Origin: an uncultured Collinsella sp.
GTDB lineage: Bacteria > Actinomycetota > Coriobacteriia > Coriobacteriales > Coriobacteriaceae
Length of the DNA stretch: 64,000 bases
Reading direction: 5' to 3'
Assembly: GCA_937943045.1 (NCBI GenBank)
Contig: CALEBN010000041.1
Coordinates: 1 to 64,000 of the forward strand
Part shown: positions 25,245 through 33,870 of the stretch, in pieces
Layout: each line of letters starts with the position of its first letter
Numbering within the stretch: the first letter of the stretch is position 1
The notes under the pieces: generated by a model
What the model was told of the DNA's origin: nothing
The model's database searches: none
What the model saw: the letters and a program-made list of their open reading frames with translations, nothing else
Translations under genes and position numbers: made by a program

Positions 25245-27962
25245 ATGGATACTGTCAGCAATTACACCGAAACGCTCGAAAAGACCGTCCGTGACCTTCT
25301 CGAGCGTCAGGAGGATCTGATCAGGACCGCCTTTACCGACCAGCTTACCGGGCTTGGCAACCGTGGCGGCTTTGCCCGTTCCCTCGAGGAGCTCTGGGAG
25401 CAGGACACCCCCGTTACCATGGCGTTCATCGATATCGACAATCTCAAGCACTGCAACGACGTCTTTGGGCATGACGAGGGCAACCGCTATATCTTGCAGG
25501 TAAGCCTCTATCTCAAACTGTATATGAAAGTGGACGAGGCGGCGTTTCGCATAGGCGGCGACGAGTTTGCCATCCTATCTACGATTGCGACCGAGGACGA
25601 CCTCGCCGAACGTCTGGAACACTGCCGAACGATCCTGCTCAAAAACAACGATTCCGAGATGCCCCACTCGTTTAGCTACGGAGTGGCACACGCCGGCCCC
25701 GCCCTGGGCGAAGCCTCCAATCGCATGACACTCGATGCCGACCATCGCATGTACGACTACAAGCTACGTCATGCCATGCACCTCGATCGGCGCAATATTA
25801 CGCAAGTCCACGCCGACGACTTCGAAATAAGCGATCGTATTTTCGACGCTTTTTCGATGCTCAACGAGGGCCGTTATTTCTTTATCGAGAACTTGGACAA
25901 GGACCGCACCCTTTGGTCGCAAGGTGCCTTGCGCGATCTCGGTCTTCCTTCGGAGCACATAGACAGCTGCCGCGATTTCTGGAAGACGCGCGTCCATCCC
26001 GATGACCTCGAGGCCTACGCCAACGACATCAACCAGATCTTTAACGGCTCCAAACACCGCCGCGTCATGCAGTACCGCATGCGCAATGCCGCGGGTGACT
26101 ACGTTCTCTGCCGTGCTCGCGGGTTTCGCATCGACGGCGACGGAAATGTCCCCTCGCTCTATGTCGGCGAACTCGTCAACCACTCGCTTGCCGAAACCGT
26201 CGACGCCGCCACAGGCCTCGGAACGCAGCGCATGCTGGTCAACGCTATCGATGCCTGCCGTCGCGACCGCTGCGAGACGGGGCTTATAGCGGTGCGCATT
26301 CGTGGCACGGCGAATCTCAACGAGCTCTACGGGGCCGAGGCTGTCGACAACATGCTTGCCGAATACGCAGGCCGCATGCTGTCGATCACCCGCGGCAGAA
26401 GCCGGGTCTTCCGTTCACGAAGCGTCCAGTTCGTCGTGCTCAGCAACGATTTGGACCATGAGGCATTCGAGCAACTGACCCGCCACCTTAAAGAGGCTGT
26501 TTTCGCTCCTGTTCAAATCGCGGGCGACACCATTACTCCCGTCTGCCTTGTCGTCCCGGCCTTTTACGAGCAGTTAACCCATCAAGCGACCGCCGTTTTA
26601 GGCGAACTCGACCGTCGCCTTCGCACGGCCGGCGGGCTTGTTCCCAACGACAGCCTCCCCATACCCGAGGCGGAGCGCAAAAGCGCCATCGCCGAACGTA
26701 TCGACTCGCTCACGGGCCTCTATCGACCCAGCGAGTTTATGCGGCGCGCCAACGCATTTCTCGAGGCAAGGCGCGACGACACCTGGTGCATCGCCACCGT
26801 CGACATGGGTCACATGCGCCTGTTTAATGAATGGCACGGCCAGGCCGAGGGCGACCGCGTACTCGCCGATGTGGGCACGGTCCTCAAGGACATCGAGAAT
26901 GCCGATATGGGCGTCGCAGGGTACTGGGGCCAAGATGACTTTTGCGTACTCATCCCCTTTAAGCACATCACCGTCCATCAAATCTACAACCGCGTTCGCG
27001 AGGCAGTAGCCAGGCATGATGACGGCGTAGGTTTTTGGCCGTCCATGGGCATTTACCCCATCGACTCCAATGAGGAGATCACCATCGATGCGCAGGCAAA
27101 GGCCATGTTTACCAATCGACGCGCCAAAAACGACTTCAAGGAGCGCATTGCTATTTTCCGCCCCGAAGAATATGAACACGAGATTGCGTTCCACCGCACG
27201 CTGACCGAGTTCCAGTACGCGCTCTCAAATGGCCGCATCACGTACTACCTGCAGCCCCAGGTCGATATGGAAACCGGCGAGATCATTGGCGCCGAGGCAC
27301 TTACGCGCTGGATTGACAAGGACGGCTCTCTCATTTCGCCCGCAACGTTTATCCCCGCACTCGAGGAAAGCGGCTTTGTGGTGACGCTCGACAAGTACAT
27401 TTGGCAGGGTGTCGCCATATGGCTTCGCGAGCGTCTCGATCGCGGTCTTCGCGTGGTTCCGGTCTCGCTTAATGTGTCTCGCGTGGACATTCTTGCCTGC
27501 GACGTTGCCGAGCATATGGGATCGCTCGCCGCCCAATACAACCTGCCGCCCGAGCTCATGCGCATCGAGATCACCGAGACGGCTTATACGGGAGAGTCCG
27601 AAGCCGTGGACAAACTGACAGCCGACTTGCACACCCGCGGCTTCTCGACCTATATGGACGATTTTGGCACCGGTCAGTCCACGCTCGCGATGCTCAAGAA
27701 CGTCAACGTCGACGTCATCAAGCTCGACCGCACCTTTGTGCCCACCGACCGCGATCAAGGCCGCAGCGCGCAGATCGTGTCATCGATGCTCGAGATGGCG
27801 CAGTCGCTCCATCTGCCCATTGTAATCGAAGGCGTCGAGACAGATGAGCAGGCAAACATGCTACGCCACATGGGTGCCCGCTACGCTCAGGGCTTCCTCT
27901 ACTACCGCCCCATGCCGGCGAAGGATTTTGAGGCATTGCTCGATGGCGGCAATAACAACTGA
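25245..27962 (+). CDS. GGDEF-PAS-GGDEF*-GGDEF*-EAL c-di-GMP protein
   Basis: 905 residues, no signal peptide or membrane helix. Residues about 30-180 are a GGDEF domain with the active motif RIGGDEF (about 102-108) but no RxxD inhibitory site (KVDE). Residues about 195-320 are a PAS_3-like sensor (VHPDD, YRMRNAAGDYVLCRARG). Two more GGDEF folds follow with dead signatures: RSVQF (about 395) and WGQDDF (about 565). Residues about 640-900 form an EAL phosphodiesterase with GAEALTRW, IEITETAY, MDDFGTG, KLDRTF and EGVET. It can in principle both make and break c-di-GMP. The neighbour at 28090 matches its first 460 residues. The start has only a weak ribosome site; a stop codon lies two codons upstream. 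Confidence 0.88.
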   Translation: MDTVSNYTETLEKTVRDLLERQEDLIRTAFTDQLTGLGNRGGFARSLEELWEQDTPVTMAFIDIDNLKHCNDVFGHDEGNRYILQVSLYLKLYMKVDEAAFRIGGDEFAILSTIATEDDLAERLEHCRTILLKNNDSEMPHSFSYGVAHAGPALGEASNRMTLDADHRMYDYKLRHAMHLDRRNITQVHADDFEISDRIFDAFSMLNEGRYFFIENLDKDRTLWSQGALRDLGLPSEHIDSCRDFWKTRVHPDDLEAYANDINQIFNGSKHRRVMQYRMRNAAGDYVLCRARGFRIDGDGNVPSLYVGELVNHSLAETVDAATGLGTQRMLVNAIDACRRDRCETGLIAVRIRGTANLNELYGAEAVDNMLAEYAGRMLSITRGRSRVFRSRSVQFVVLSNDLDHEAFEQLTRHLKEAVFAPVQIAGDTITPVCLVVPAFYEQLTHQATAVLGELDRRLRTAGGLVPNDSLPIPEAERKSAIAERIDSLTGLYRPSEFMRRANAFLEARRDDTWCIATVDMGHMRLFNEWHGQAEGDRVLADVGTVLKDIENADMGVAGYWGQDDFCVLIPFKHITVHQIYNRVREAVARHDDGVGFWPSMGIYPIDSNEEITIDAQAKAMFTNRRAKNDFKERIAIFRPEEYEHEIAFHRTLTEFQYALSNGRITYYLQPQVDMETGEIIGAEALTRWIDKDGSLISPATFIPALEESGFVVTLDKYIWQGVAIWLRERLDRGLRVVPVSLNVSRVDILACDVAEHMGSLAAQYNLPPELMRIEITETAYTGESEAVDKLTADLHTRGFSTYMDDFGTGQSTLAMLKNVNVDVIKLDRTFVPTDRDQGRSAQIVSSMLEMAQSLHLPIVIEGVETDEQANMLRHMGARYAQGFLYYRPMPAKDFEALLDGGNNN

Positions 27963-28020
27963 TACGCTCGCGCGCAAAACGCCACCGCCGAAGGGGGCAT
28001 TTGTCTCCATTAGCTAACTT

Positions 28021-28051
28021 ATATCCCCAGTTCAAACCGAATTGGGGATAT
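28021..28051. repeat. Inverted repeat between the two GGDEF genes
   Basis: ATATCCCCA at 28021-28029 mirrors TGGGGATAT at 28043-28051, with an inner TTC/GAA. It is either a weak terminator for the upstream gene or an operator for the next. Confidence 0.6.
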
Positions 28052-28089
28052 GATACAAACCGTTGTTCCGCCCAAGGAGGTTATCCATC

Positions 28090-29619
28090 ATGAACGAGTC
28101 ATATCGCCTGGGCGAGCAATCGATTATTGCCTATCTTCAGCGACTTGCGAATGGCATCTCGACCGCCGAACTCGATGTTGCCGCGCTGCCTGCTGAGCTG
28201 CGCGCCGTTGGCGAGCAACTGCAAAAGACGCATGCCATCCTGCAACAAGAGCGCCGGCTGCTTGAGAGCAACGCCTATATCGACCCGCTCACCAACTTGG
28301 GCAACCGCGGCGGACTCGACCGTCACGTCGAGCAACTCTGGCACAAAGGTGACCCCTTCACCTGCGCCTATATTGACATCGACCATCTCAAACATTGCAA
28401 TGATAGGTTTGGCCACGCCGAAGGCAATCGCTATATTCTGAGCATCTGCCGCACGCTCTCCGAAACCATGGAGCACGATGAGATGCTGTTCCGTATCGGT
28501 GGAGACGAGTTTGTGCTCATCTCGCTCTCCGCAAACGAGACCGAACTCGAGCAGCGCTTGGAGCGGGTACGTGCCGGGCTGATCGAGGCGAGCTCAGGTG
28601 GCAAGGCGCCCATGATCGCCAGCTTTAGCTTTGGCTGCTCGCGCGTCGATCCACTTGCCGGCGACACGCGTCGCCAGATGACGATGGATGCCGATCGCAA
28701 GATGTATCGCTATAAGCTTATGCATCGTGTGCAGCAACCGAAAGACAATGACGCGCCGCAACGCCCAATCGTCGATCAGCTTCCCTGCAACGACCGGGTG
28801 TTCCAAGCGATCTCCATGAGCTCCGAGACACGCTATCCGTTCATCCTTAACCTCGATACGGGAGAATCGCAATGGTCGGTTAACGCCGTGCGCGATTTTG
28901 ACCTGCCCTCCCAGCACCCCTTTAACTCACTCGACATGTGGCTCGCCCGCGTTCATCCCGAGGACCGCGACAACGTACGCGCCGAGCTCGACATGGTGAT
29001 AAATGGCACGTGGCACTTCCATTACATGCAGTATCGCGTAATGGATGCCACCGGAAAATACGTGCTTTGCGACTGCACGGGCTACCGTTTGGACGGCACC
29101 GATACCGAGCCCAGCATGTATGTGGGCATTATCATCAACCGAAGCTTGGCAGATACGACCGACTCGGTAACGGGCCTGGGCGATGTCCACGCGCTGGTCA
29201 ACGCTATTGGAGAGATGCGCCGCGTGGCGCGCGAGGCAGGCTTTATTGCCATTAAGGTCGACGATATCGCCGAAGTCAATGCCCGCTTTGGATTCGATGC
29301 AGGCGACCGCGTGCTCGCCGAAAGCGCCGCCTGCCTCATGGACTGTTCGCGCGGCAAGGGTCGCTTGTTCCGCTCGACGGGACCAATGTTCGTGGCGCTT
29401 TTCGATGACTTTGATCCCGAAGAGACCGATGCGATCGCAGACGAAATCGAGCGGTTCCTGGGTTCTCCCGTGCTCATCGGCTCGCTTGAATATCAGCCGC
29501 CCATTCGTGTGGCGACGCTTCATCTGGACGCTGTCAATCGACAGCCCGTTTCCATTTTGAACGAGCTCAAAGCGTTGCTCGGTAAAGCCGTGCAGGTGCC
29601 AGGTACCAAACTGGATTAG
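28090..29619 (+). CDS. GGDEF-PAS-GGDEF* diguanylate cyclase
   Basis: 509 residues, start at 28090 with AAGGAGG upstream. A helical N-terminus (about 1-65) leads into a GGDEF domain with intact RIGGDEF near residue 135 and no RxxD site. It is followed by a PAS-like domain (RVHPEDRDNVRAELD, YRVMDATGKYVLCDC) and a degenerate GGDEF fold in which the signature is replaced by STGPMF. It is a tandem paralogue of the N-terminal half of the 25245 protein but lacks the EAL domain, so it should only synthesise c-di-GMP. Confidence 0.88.
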   Translation: MNESYRLGEQSIIAYLQRLANGISTAELDVAALPAELRAVGEQLQKTHAILQQERRLLESNAYIDPLTNLGNRGGLDRHVEQLWHKGDPFTCAYIDIDHLKHCNDRFGHAEGNRYILSICRTLSETMEHDEMLFRIGGDEFVLISLSANETELEQRLERVRAGLIEASSGGKAPMIASFSFGCSRVDPLAGDTRRQMTMDADRKMYRYKLMHRVQQPKDNDAPQRPIVDQLPCNDRVFQAISMSSETRYPFILNLDTGESQWSVNAVRDFDLPSQHPFNSLDMWLARVHPEDRDNVRAELDMVINGTWHFHYMQYRVMDATGKYVLCDCTGYRLDGTDTEPSMYVGIIINRSLADTTDSVTGLGDVHALVNAIGEMRRVAREAGFIAIKVDDIAEVNARFGFDAGDRVLAESAACLMDCSRGKGRLFRSTGPMFVALFDDFDPEETDAIADEIERFLGSPVLIGSLEYQPPIRVATLHLDAVNRQPVSILNELKALLGKAVQVPGTKLD

Positions 29620-29693
29620 CACCGCGCCCGCACCGCCTCCCCCATCGTGCGATAATCCTCTGCAGAAGTCACCAACAGCAGAGGGAGTTTGTG

Positions 29694-30317
29694 ATGAAGG
29701 TTCTTTTGGTCAATGGCAGTCCCAAGGCAAACGGCAATACCGCCCGCGCACTCGCCGAGGTCTCCGAGCAACTCAACGCCGAGGGCATCGATACCGAGGT
29801 GTTCCAGCTGGGCGCCAAGCCCATTCGCGACTGCATCGGTTGCGGCCAGTGCGGCAAGCTTGGCGGTCGCTGCACCTTTGACGACGACGTGGTGAACGAG
29901 CTCATCGCTGCCGCCGAGCAGGCAGATGGCTTTGTCTTTGGCTCCCCCGTCTACTATGCGCATCCCAGCGGACGCATCCTCTCAGCCCTCGATCGCGCCT
30001 TCTATGCAGGCGGGCATGCCTTTGAGCACAAGCCCGGCGCCGCGGTCGCCGTCGCCCGTCGCGGCGGCACGTCGACCACGTTCGATGTGCTCAACAAGTA
30101 CTTCACCATTAAGCAAATGCCTGTGGTTGCCTCCACCTACTGGAACAACGTGTTTGGCCGCGTGCCCGGCGACGCCGATGGGGATGCCGAGGGCCTTGCC
30201 ACCATGCGAAACATCGGCAAAAACATGGCCTGGCTCCTGCGCTGTATCGAGGCAGGACAGGCCGCCGGTATCAACGCACCCGAGGCAGATCGAGCAACGA
30301 CCAACTTCATTCGATAG
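29694..30317 (+). CDS. NADPH-dependent FMN reductase / flavodoxin-like protein
   Basis: 207 residues; ATG 29694 is preferred over the adjacent GTG because GAGGGAG is six bases upstream. The phosphate-binding loop NGSPKANGNTARA is typical of flavin reductases, followed by CIGCGQC, found in iron-sulfur-flavoprotein relatives but here with only the short CxxCxxC, and GSPVYYAHPSGR. It binds FMN and reduces quinones or other acceptors. It is 12 bp upstream of the ArsC-like gene and likely co-transcribed. Confidence 0.87.
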   Translation: MKVLLVNGSPKANGNTARALAEVSEQLNAEGIDTEVFQLGAKPIRDCIGCGQCGKLGGRCTFDDDVVNELIAAAEQADGFVFGSPVYYAHPSGRILSALDRAFYAGGHAFEHKPGAAVAVARRGGTSTTFDVLNKYFTIKQMPVVASTYWNNVFGRVPGDADGDAEGLATMRNIGKNMAWLLRCIEAGQAAGINAPEADRATTNFIR

Positions 30318-30328
30318 AGCGGCGGAGC

Positions 30329-30670
30329 ATGAATATCCAGATTTTTGGAACCAAAAAGTCTTTCGATACCAAGAAGGCCCAGCGCTATTTTAAGGAGCGC
30401 CGCATTAAGGTGCAGTTTATTGACCTTAGGGAAAAGGAGATGAGCAAGGGCGAGCTCACGAGCGTGATGCAGGCGGTCGGCGACATCGACAAGCTGCTCA
30501 ACCCCAAGGCCAAGGACGAGGAGACGCTCGCGCTCATCCAGCACCTCACCCCTAGCCAGCGCTTCGACAAACTGCTCGAAAACCAGCAGGTTCTAGCCGA
30601 GCCCATCGTGCGCAACGGCAAAAAGGCCACCGTCGGTTATTGCCCTGATGTATGGGGAGCCTGGGAGTAG
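30329..30670 (+). CDS. ArsC/YffB-family protein lacking the catalytic Cys
   Basis: 113 residues with the thioredoxin-like ArsC fold (LTPSQRFDKLLENQQVLAEPI, VRNGKKATVGY). Members normally carry a redox Cys near residue 10; here that segment reads GTKKSFDTKKA, so a Ser is at the expected place. It should not act as an arsenate reductase. It follows the flavin reductase closely. A regulatory, Spx-like role or loss of function are both possible. Confidence 0.8.
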   Translation: MNIQIFGTKKSFDTKKAQRYFKERRIKVQFIDLREKEMSKGELTSVMQAVGDIDKLLNPKAKDEETLALIQHLTPSQRFDKLLENQQVLAEPIVRNGKKATVGYCPDVWGAWE

Positions 30671-30756
30671 CCTGTGTTATTTGCCGGCTCGTGGGTATAA
30701 GAGCAGGCGTTTGGCATAAGATTTAACTGTAAGCCATGTCTAACAAAGGAGGTCAC

Positions 30757-31887
30757 ATGCCCAACAAACCCGTGAAGATTATCATGCTTACCGGATACCT
30801 CGGTGCCGGCAAGACCACGCTGCTCAACCACATCCTCGCTAACGACGGCGGCATCCGCGCCGCCGTGATCGTCAACGATATCGGCGAGATCAACGTCGAC
30901 GCCAGCCTCATCGCCGACGGCGGCCTTTCCGAGACCGACGACCTCATCCCGCTCACCAACGGCTGCATCTGCTGCACGCTTTCGGACGACCTTGCTAACC
31001 AGCTGCAGGGCATCGCCGATTCGGGCAAGTTCGACTACATCATCATCGAGGCTTCGGGCATTTGCGAGCCTATCCCCATCGCCTACACCATCTCGAGCTT
31101 CTGCGACGAGGCCAAGGTGGGCGGCGAGCCCAAGCTCGCGCTCGACAACATCGTGGCCGTGGTCGACTGCGCCCGCATGTACGACGAGTTCAACGGCGGC
31201 CGCGACCTGCTGGCTGAGGATATCGACGAGGACGACATCGAGAGCCTGCTCATCCAGCAGATCGAGTTTTGCTCCACGCTGATCCTCAACAAGACCGATA
31301 CCGTGAGCCCTGAGCAGATCGCCGAGCTCAAGGCCATCGTGCGCAGCCTGCAGAAAGACGCCGTGATCGTCGAGGCCCAAAACGGCGAGGTCCCCATGGA
31401 GGAGCTGCTCGATACCGACCGCTTCGACTTTATGCGCGCCTACAACTCCGCCGCCTGGATCGAGGCCATGGAGCATCCCGAAGAGCACGACGACCCCGAG
31501 GTGCTCGAGTACGACATCGAGACCTTTGTGTACTCGCGCCGCAAGCCGTTTGACCTGCAGAAGTTCACCGATTTTGTTGAGCAGGAGTGGCCCGACGAGG
31601 TCATCCGCGTCAAAGGTCCGCTGTGGCAGACTGGCGATCCGGACATGTGCTACATGTTTGAGCAGGCCGGCCACCAGATGCGCCTGATGGAGAACGGCCT
31701 GTTTGTCGACTCGGCGCCCGAGGGCGAGAAGCAGAAGATCATCGACGAGAACCCCGAAATCATGCAGATTTGGGACGACGAGACGGGCGACCGCATGACG
31801 AGCCTGTGCATCATCGGCCGTCACATGGACAAGGATGCGCTCATCGCCTCCCTCGATGCCTGCCTGACCGACTGGCACCGCGCCTAG
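30757..31887 (+). CDS. CobW/P47K-family G3E GTPase (metal chaperone)
   Basis: 376 residues, start at 30757 (MPNKPVKIIML) with AAAGGAGG upstream. Walker A is GYLGAGKTTLLN, the metal-binding CxCC motif is GCICCTL, and the base-specificity motif is NKTD. A CobW C-terminal domain follows (IETFVYSRRKPFDLQKF). Such proteins load zinc, cobalt or nickel onto client enzymes using GTP. No Zur-type operator was recognised, so the metal is open. Confidence 0.9.
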   Translation: MPNKPVKIIMLTGYLGAGKTTLLNHILANDGGIRAAVIVNDIGEINVDASLIADGGLSETDDLIPLTNGCICCTLSDDLANQLQGIADSGKFDYIIIEASGICEPIPIAYTISSFCDEAKVGGEPKLALDNIVAVVDCARMYDEFNGGRDLLAEDIDEDDIESLLIQQIEFCSTLILNKTDTVSPEQIAELKAIVRSLQKDAVIVEAQNGEVPMEELLDTDRFDFMRAYNSAAWIEAMEHPEEHDDPEVLEYDIETFVYSRRKPFDLQKFTDFVEQEWPDEVIRVKGPLWQTGDPDMCYMFEQAGHQMRLMENGLFVDSAPEGEKQKIIDENPEIMQIWDDETGDRMTSLCIIGRHMDKDALIASLDACLTDWHRA

Positions 31888-31926
31888 GTTTATCCAAGCG
31901 GGTATTTTTCCGCCTACGTAACCGCC

Positions 31927-31965
31927 AAACCACCACGAAGGTGCCTGTCCCCTTCGTGGTGGTTT
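31927..31965 (+). terminator. Hairpin repeat of the GGGAC-core family acting as terminator
   Basis: AAACCACCACGAAGG (31927-31941) pairs perfectly with CCTTCGTGGTGGTTT (31951-31965) and is followed by TT. The 9-base loop TGCCTGTCC contains the reverse complement of GGACAG, as in other family members. It separates the GTPase and trmL genes. Confidence 0.8.
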
Positions 31966-31988
31966 TTCGTTCTGAGCCAAGGAGATTC

Positions 31989-32588
31989 ATGTTCAATATC
32001 GTGCTGTATGCGCCCGAGATTCCGGCCAATACGGGCAATATCGGCCGTACCTGCGTGGTCGCCGGCGCCCGTCTGCATCTGGTGGAGCCACTGGGCTTTT
32101 CGCTCGACGACAAGACGGTACGTCGCGCCGGCCTGGGCTACTGGCAAAACTTGGACGTGACGACCTATGCCGACTGGGAGGATTTCCTTGCGCGCAACGG
32201 CCTCTCCCCCGCCGATGGCCGCCTGCATCTGCTGACCAAAAAGGCACGCCGCACCTATGCGCAAAGCACCTACCGCGACGGTGACTATTTGGTCTTTGGC
32301 AGCGAGAGCTCGGGCATTCCCGAGCCACTGCTTGCCGCGGCGCCCGAGCGCTGCGAGCGCATCCCCATGCTGCGCGATTGCGACTCACTCGATAACGCCG
32401 AAGCTTGGGAAGCTCACGAGGAATCGCTCGGGCATACCGAGGACAGCCACGAGGCCATCCTTCAGCAGGATATCTGCGGCAACTTCGTCAATCCGGACGA
32501 CTATCGTATCAGCGCACTCAACCTCTCCAACAGCGCCGCCATCGTCCTCTACGAGGCGCTGCGCCAAACAGGCTTTCCGGGAATGTGA
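31989..32588 (+). CDS. trmL: tRNA (cytidine/uridine-34 2'-O)-methyltransferase with a C-terminal insertion
   Basis: 199 residues, start at 31989 (MFNIVLYAPEIPANTGNIGR) behind AAGGAG. SPOUT-family trefoil-knot signatures: PANTGNIGRTC, LVFGSESSGIP and ALNLSNSAAIVLYEALRQ. It methylates the wobble ribose of certain leucine tRNAs with SAM. Between RIPM and ALNLSNS, where standard enzymes have only a few residues, about 45 extra residues occur (SLDNAEAWEAHEESLGHTE and onward). The stop codon lies inside the hairpin at 32581-32615. Confidence 0.92.
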   Translation: MFNIVLYAPEIPANTGNIGRTCVVAGARLHLVEPLGFSLDDKTVRRAGLGYWQNLDVTTYADWEDFLARNGLSPADGRLHLLTKKARRTYAQSTYRDGDYLVFGSESSGIPEPLLAAAPERCERIPMLRDCDSLDNAEAWEAHEESLGHTEDSHEAILQQDICGNFVNPDDYRISALNLSNSAAIVLYEALRQTGFPGM

Positions 32589-32615
32589 CAAAGGGGCTGT
32601 CCCTTTGTCACATTC
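32581..32615. repeat. Hairpin repeat (GTGACAAAG type) containing the trmL stop
   Basis: GAATGTGACAAAGGG at 32581-32595 pairs perfectly with CCCTTTGTCACATTC at 32601-32615; the loop is GCTGT. The trmL stop TGA is at 32586-32588 in the left arm. The other strand reads GGGACAGC at the turn, the family core. Confidence 0.9.
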
Positions 32616-32730
32616 AAGCGCCACGCCGACGGCACACACCTAATTAATGCTCTAGATAACGAGCCGTCACTTTTAATCAGAATTAACTAAAGTAAAATGA
32701 AATTAAACGGCGGTGTGAAAGGAGAGCCTT

Positions 32731-33831
32731 GTGAAATATCTCGAGAACCCATTTACCCCCAGTTTTGGCGAGGTTCCTGCCCATCTCGCTGGCAGACAAC
32801 AGATTATTCGGGATTTGGACCGCGCCTTCTTGAGCCAGCGCAGGCGCCCAGAATTGACCTCGATCTTCTCAGGCGCGCGTGGAACCGGTAAAACCGCTCT
32901 CATGTCGTCGCTCGCGACAAGGGCGGAATCCCACGGCTGGATAGCCGTAAAGACGACCGCGCTCCCGGGAATGCTTGAGGAAATCGAGTTCGGGGCGAAA
33001 CGCGCCGCAGCCCATCTCATCGACTCGTCCAGCCACTTCGAAGTCACCGGTCTCGGAATTGCACCGCTCGGCAGCATCGAGGTCAATCGCGTTCACGATG
33101 CCTCAACCTGGCGTTATCGCATGAGCGACATCATCGACCAGCTCAACGAGGCGGGCACCGGTCTGCTCGTCACGGTTGACGAGGTGGACCCGACACTCAA
33201 CGAGATGATTCAGCTCGCAGCGACGTATCAGCACTTTGTGACCGATGGGAAACGCGTCGCCCTGCTCATGGCGGGACTTCCCAACAACGTATCGACGCTA
33301 CTGAACCACAAGACGGTCTCGTTCCTTCGCCGCGCCCAACAATATCATCTGGGCCGCATTGCCGACTATGACGTGCGCGAGGCCTTGATTCGCACAATCC
33401 AGGAAAACGATCGCCTGGCAGATGCTGAGGGAATCGATCGAGCCGTTCGCTCGATCTCTGGCTTTCCCTTCCTATTGCAACTCGTAGGCTACCGTGCCTG
33501 GGACCTCACAAGCGATTCGAAGGAAATCTCGTCACGCGACTTTGACCTGGGAATCAAAATCGCGCGCGACGAGATGGACGACCGAATCCTCGCGGCAACC
33601 TATCGGGAACTCACGGCAGAGGACAAGCGATTCCTCATCGCCATGCTCGATGACGAGGAAGAGTCCACCACCGCTGACCTTGTCGAGCGCCTTAAGCGTT
33701 CGCCGCAGCAGGTCTCCCGCTACCGACGCCGCATGATAGACGCCGGCATCATCGGGGAGCGAGGACGAGGGCTCGTCGCATTTGAATTGCCATTCTTCCG
33801 CGACTATCTCGCAGCTCAATGCGTGAAATAG
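32731..33831 (+). CDS. AAA ATPase with C-terminal winged helix, copy 1
   Basis: 366 residues from a GTG with AAAGGAG upstream. Starts NPFTPSFGEVP, then an AAA core: Walker A SGARGTGKTAL, Walker B LLVTVDEVDP, and a sensor-like LLMAGLPNNVSTLL followed by SFLRRAQQYHLG. The C-terminal 80 residues form a winged helix (TTADLVERLKRSPQQVSRYRRR). The layout resembles Orc1/Cdc6-type or STAND-like ATPases. Its paralogue is at 36377-37495. Hairpin repeats flank it tightly at 32581-32615 and 33838-33867. DNA binding is likely; function unknown. Confidence 0.82.
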   Translation: MKYLENPFTPSFGEVPAHLAGRQQIIRDLDRAFLSQRRRPELTSIFSGARGTGKTALMSSLATRAESHGWIAVKTTALPGMLEEIEFGAKRAAAHLIDSSSHFEVTGLGIAPLGSIEVNRVHDASTWRYRMSDIIDQLNEAGTGLLVTVDEVDPTLNEMIQLAATYQHFVTDGKRVALLMAGLPNNVSTLLNHKTVSFLRRAQQYHLGRIADYDVREALIRTIQENDRLADAEGIDRAVRSISGFPFLLQLVGYRAWDLTSDSKEISSRDFDLGIKIARDEMDDRILAATYRELTAEDKRFLIAMLDDEEESTTADLVERLKRSPQQVSRYRRRMIDAGIIGERGRGLVAFELPFFRDYLAAQCVK

Positions 33832-33837
33832 AAGTCA

Positions 33838-33867
33838 ATGCGACAAAGGGGTGCCCCTTTGTCGCAT
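33838..33867. repeat. Hairpin repeat (GCGACAAAG type)
   Basis: ATGCGACAAAGGGG at 33838-33851 pairs perfectly with CCCCTTTGTCGCAT at 33854-33867. It begins seven bases past the AAA copy 1 stop codon and ends just before the convergent UvrA-like gene. It is a close variant of the repeat at 32581-32615. Confidence 0.9.
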
Positions 33868-33870
33868 CGC

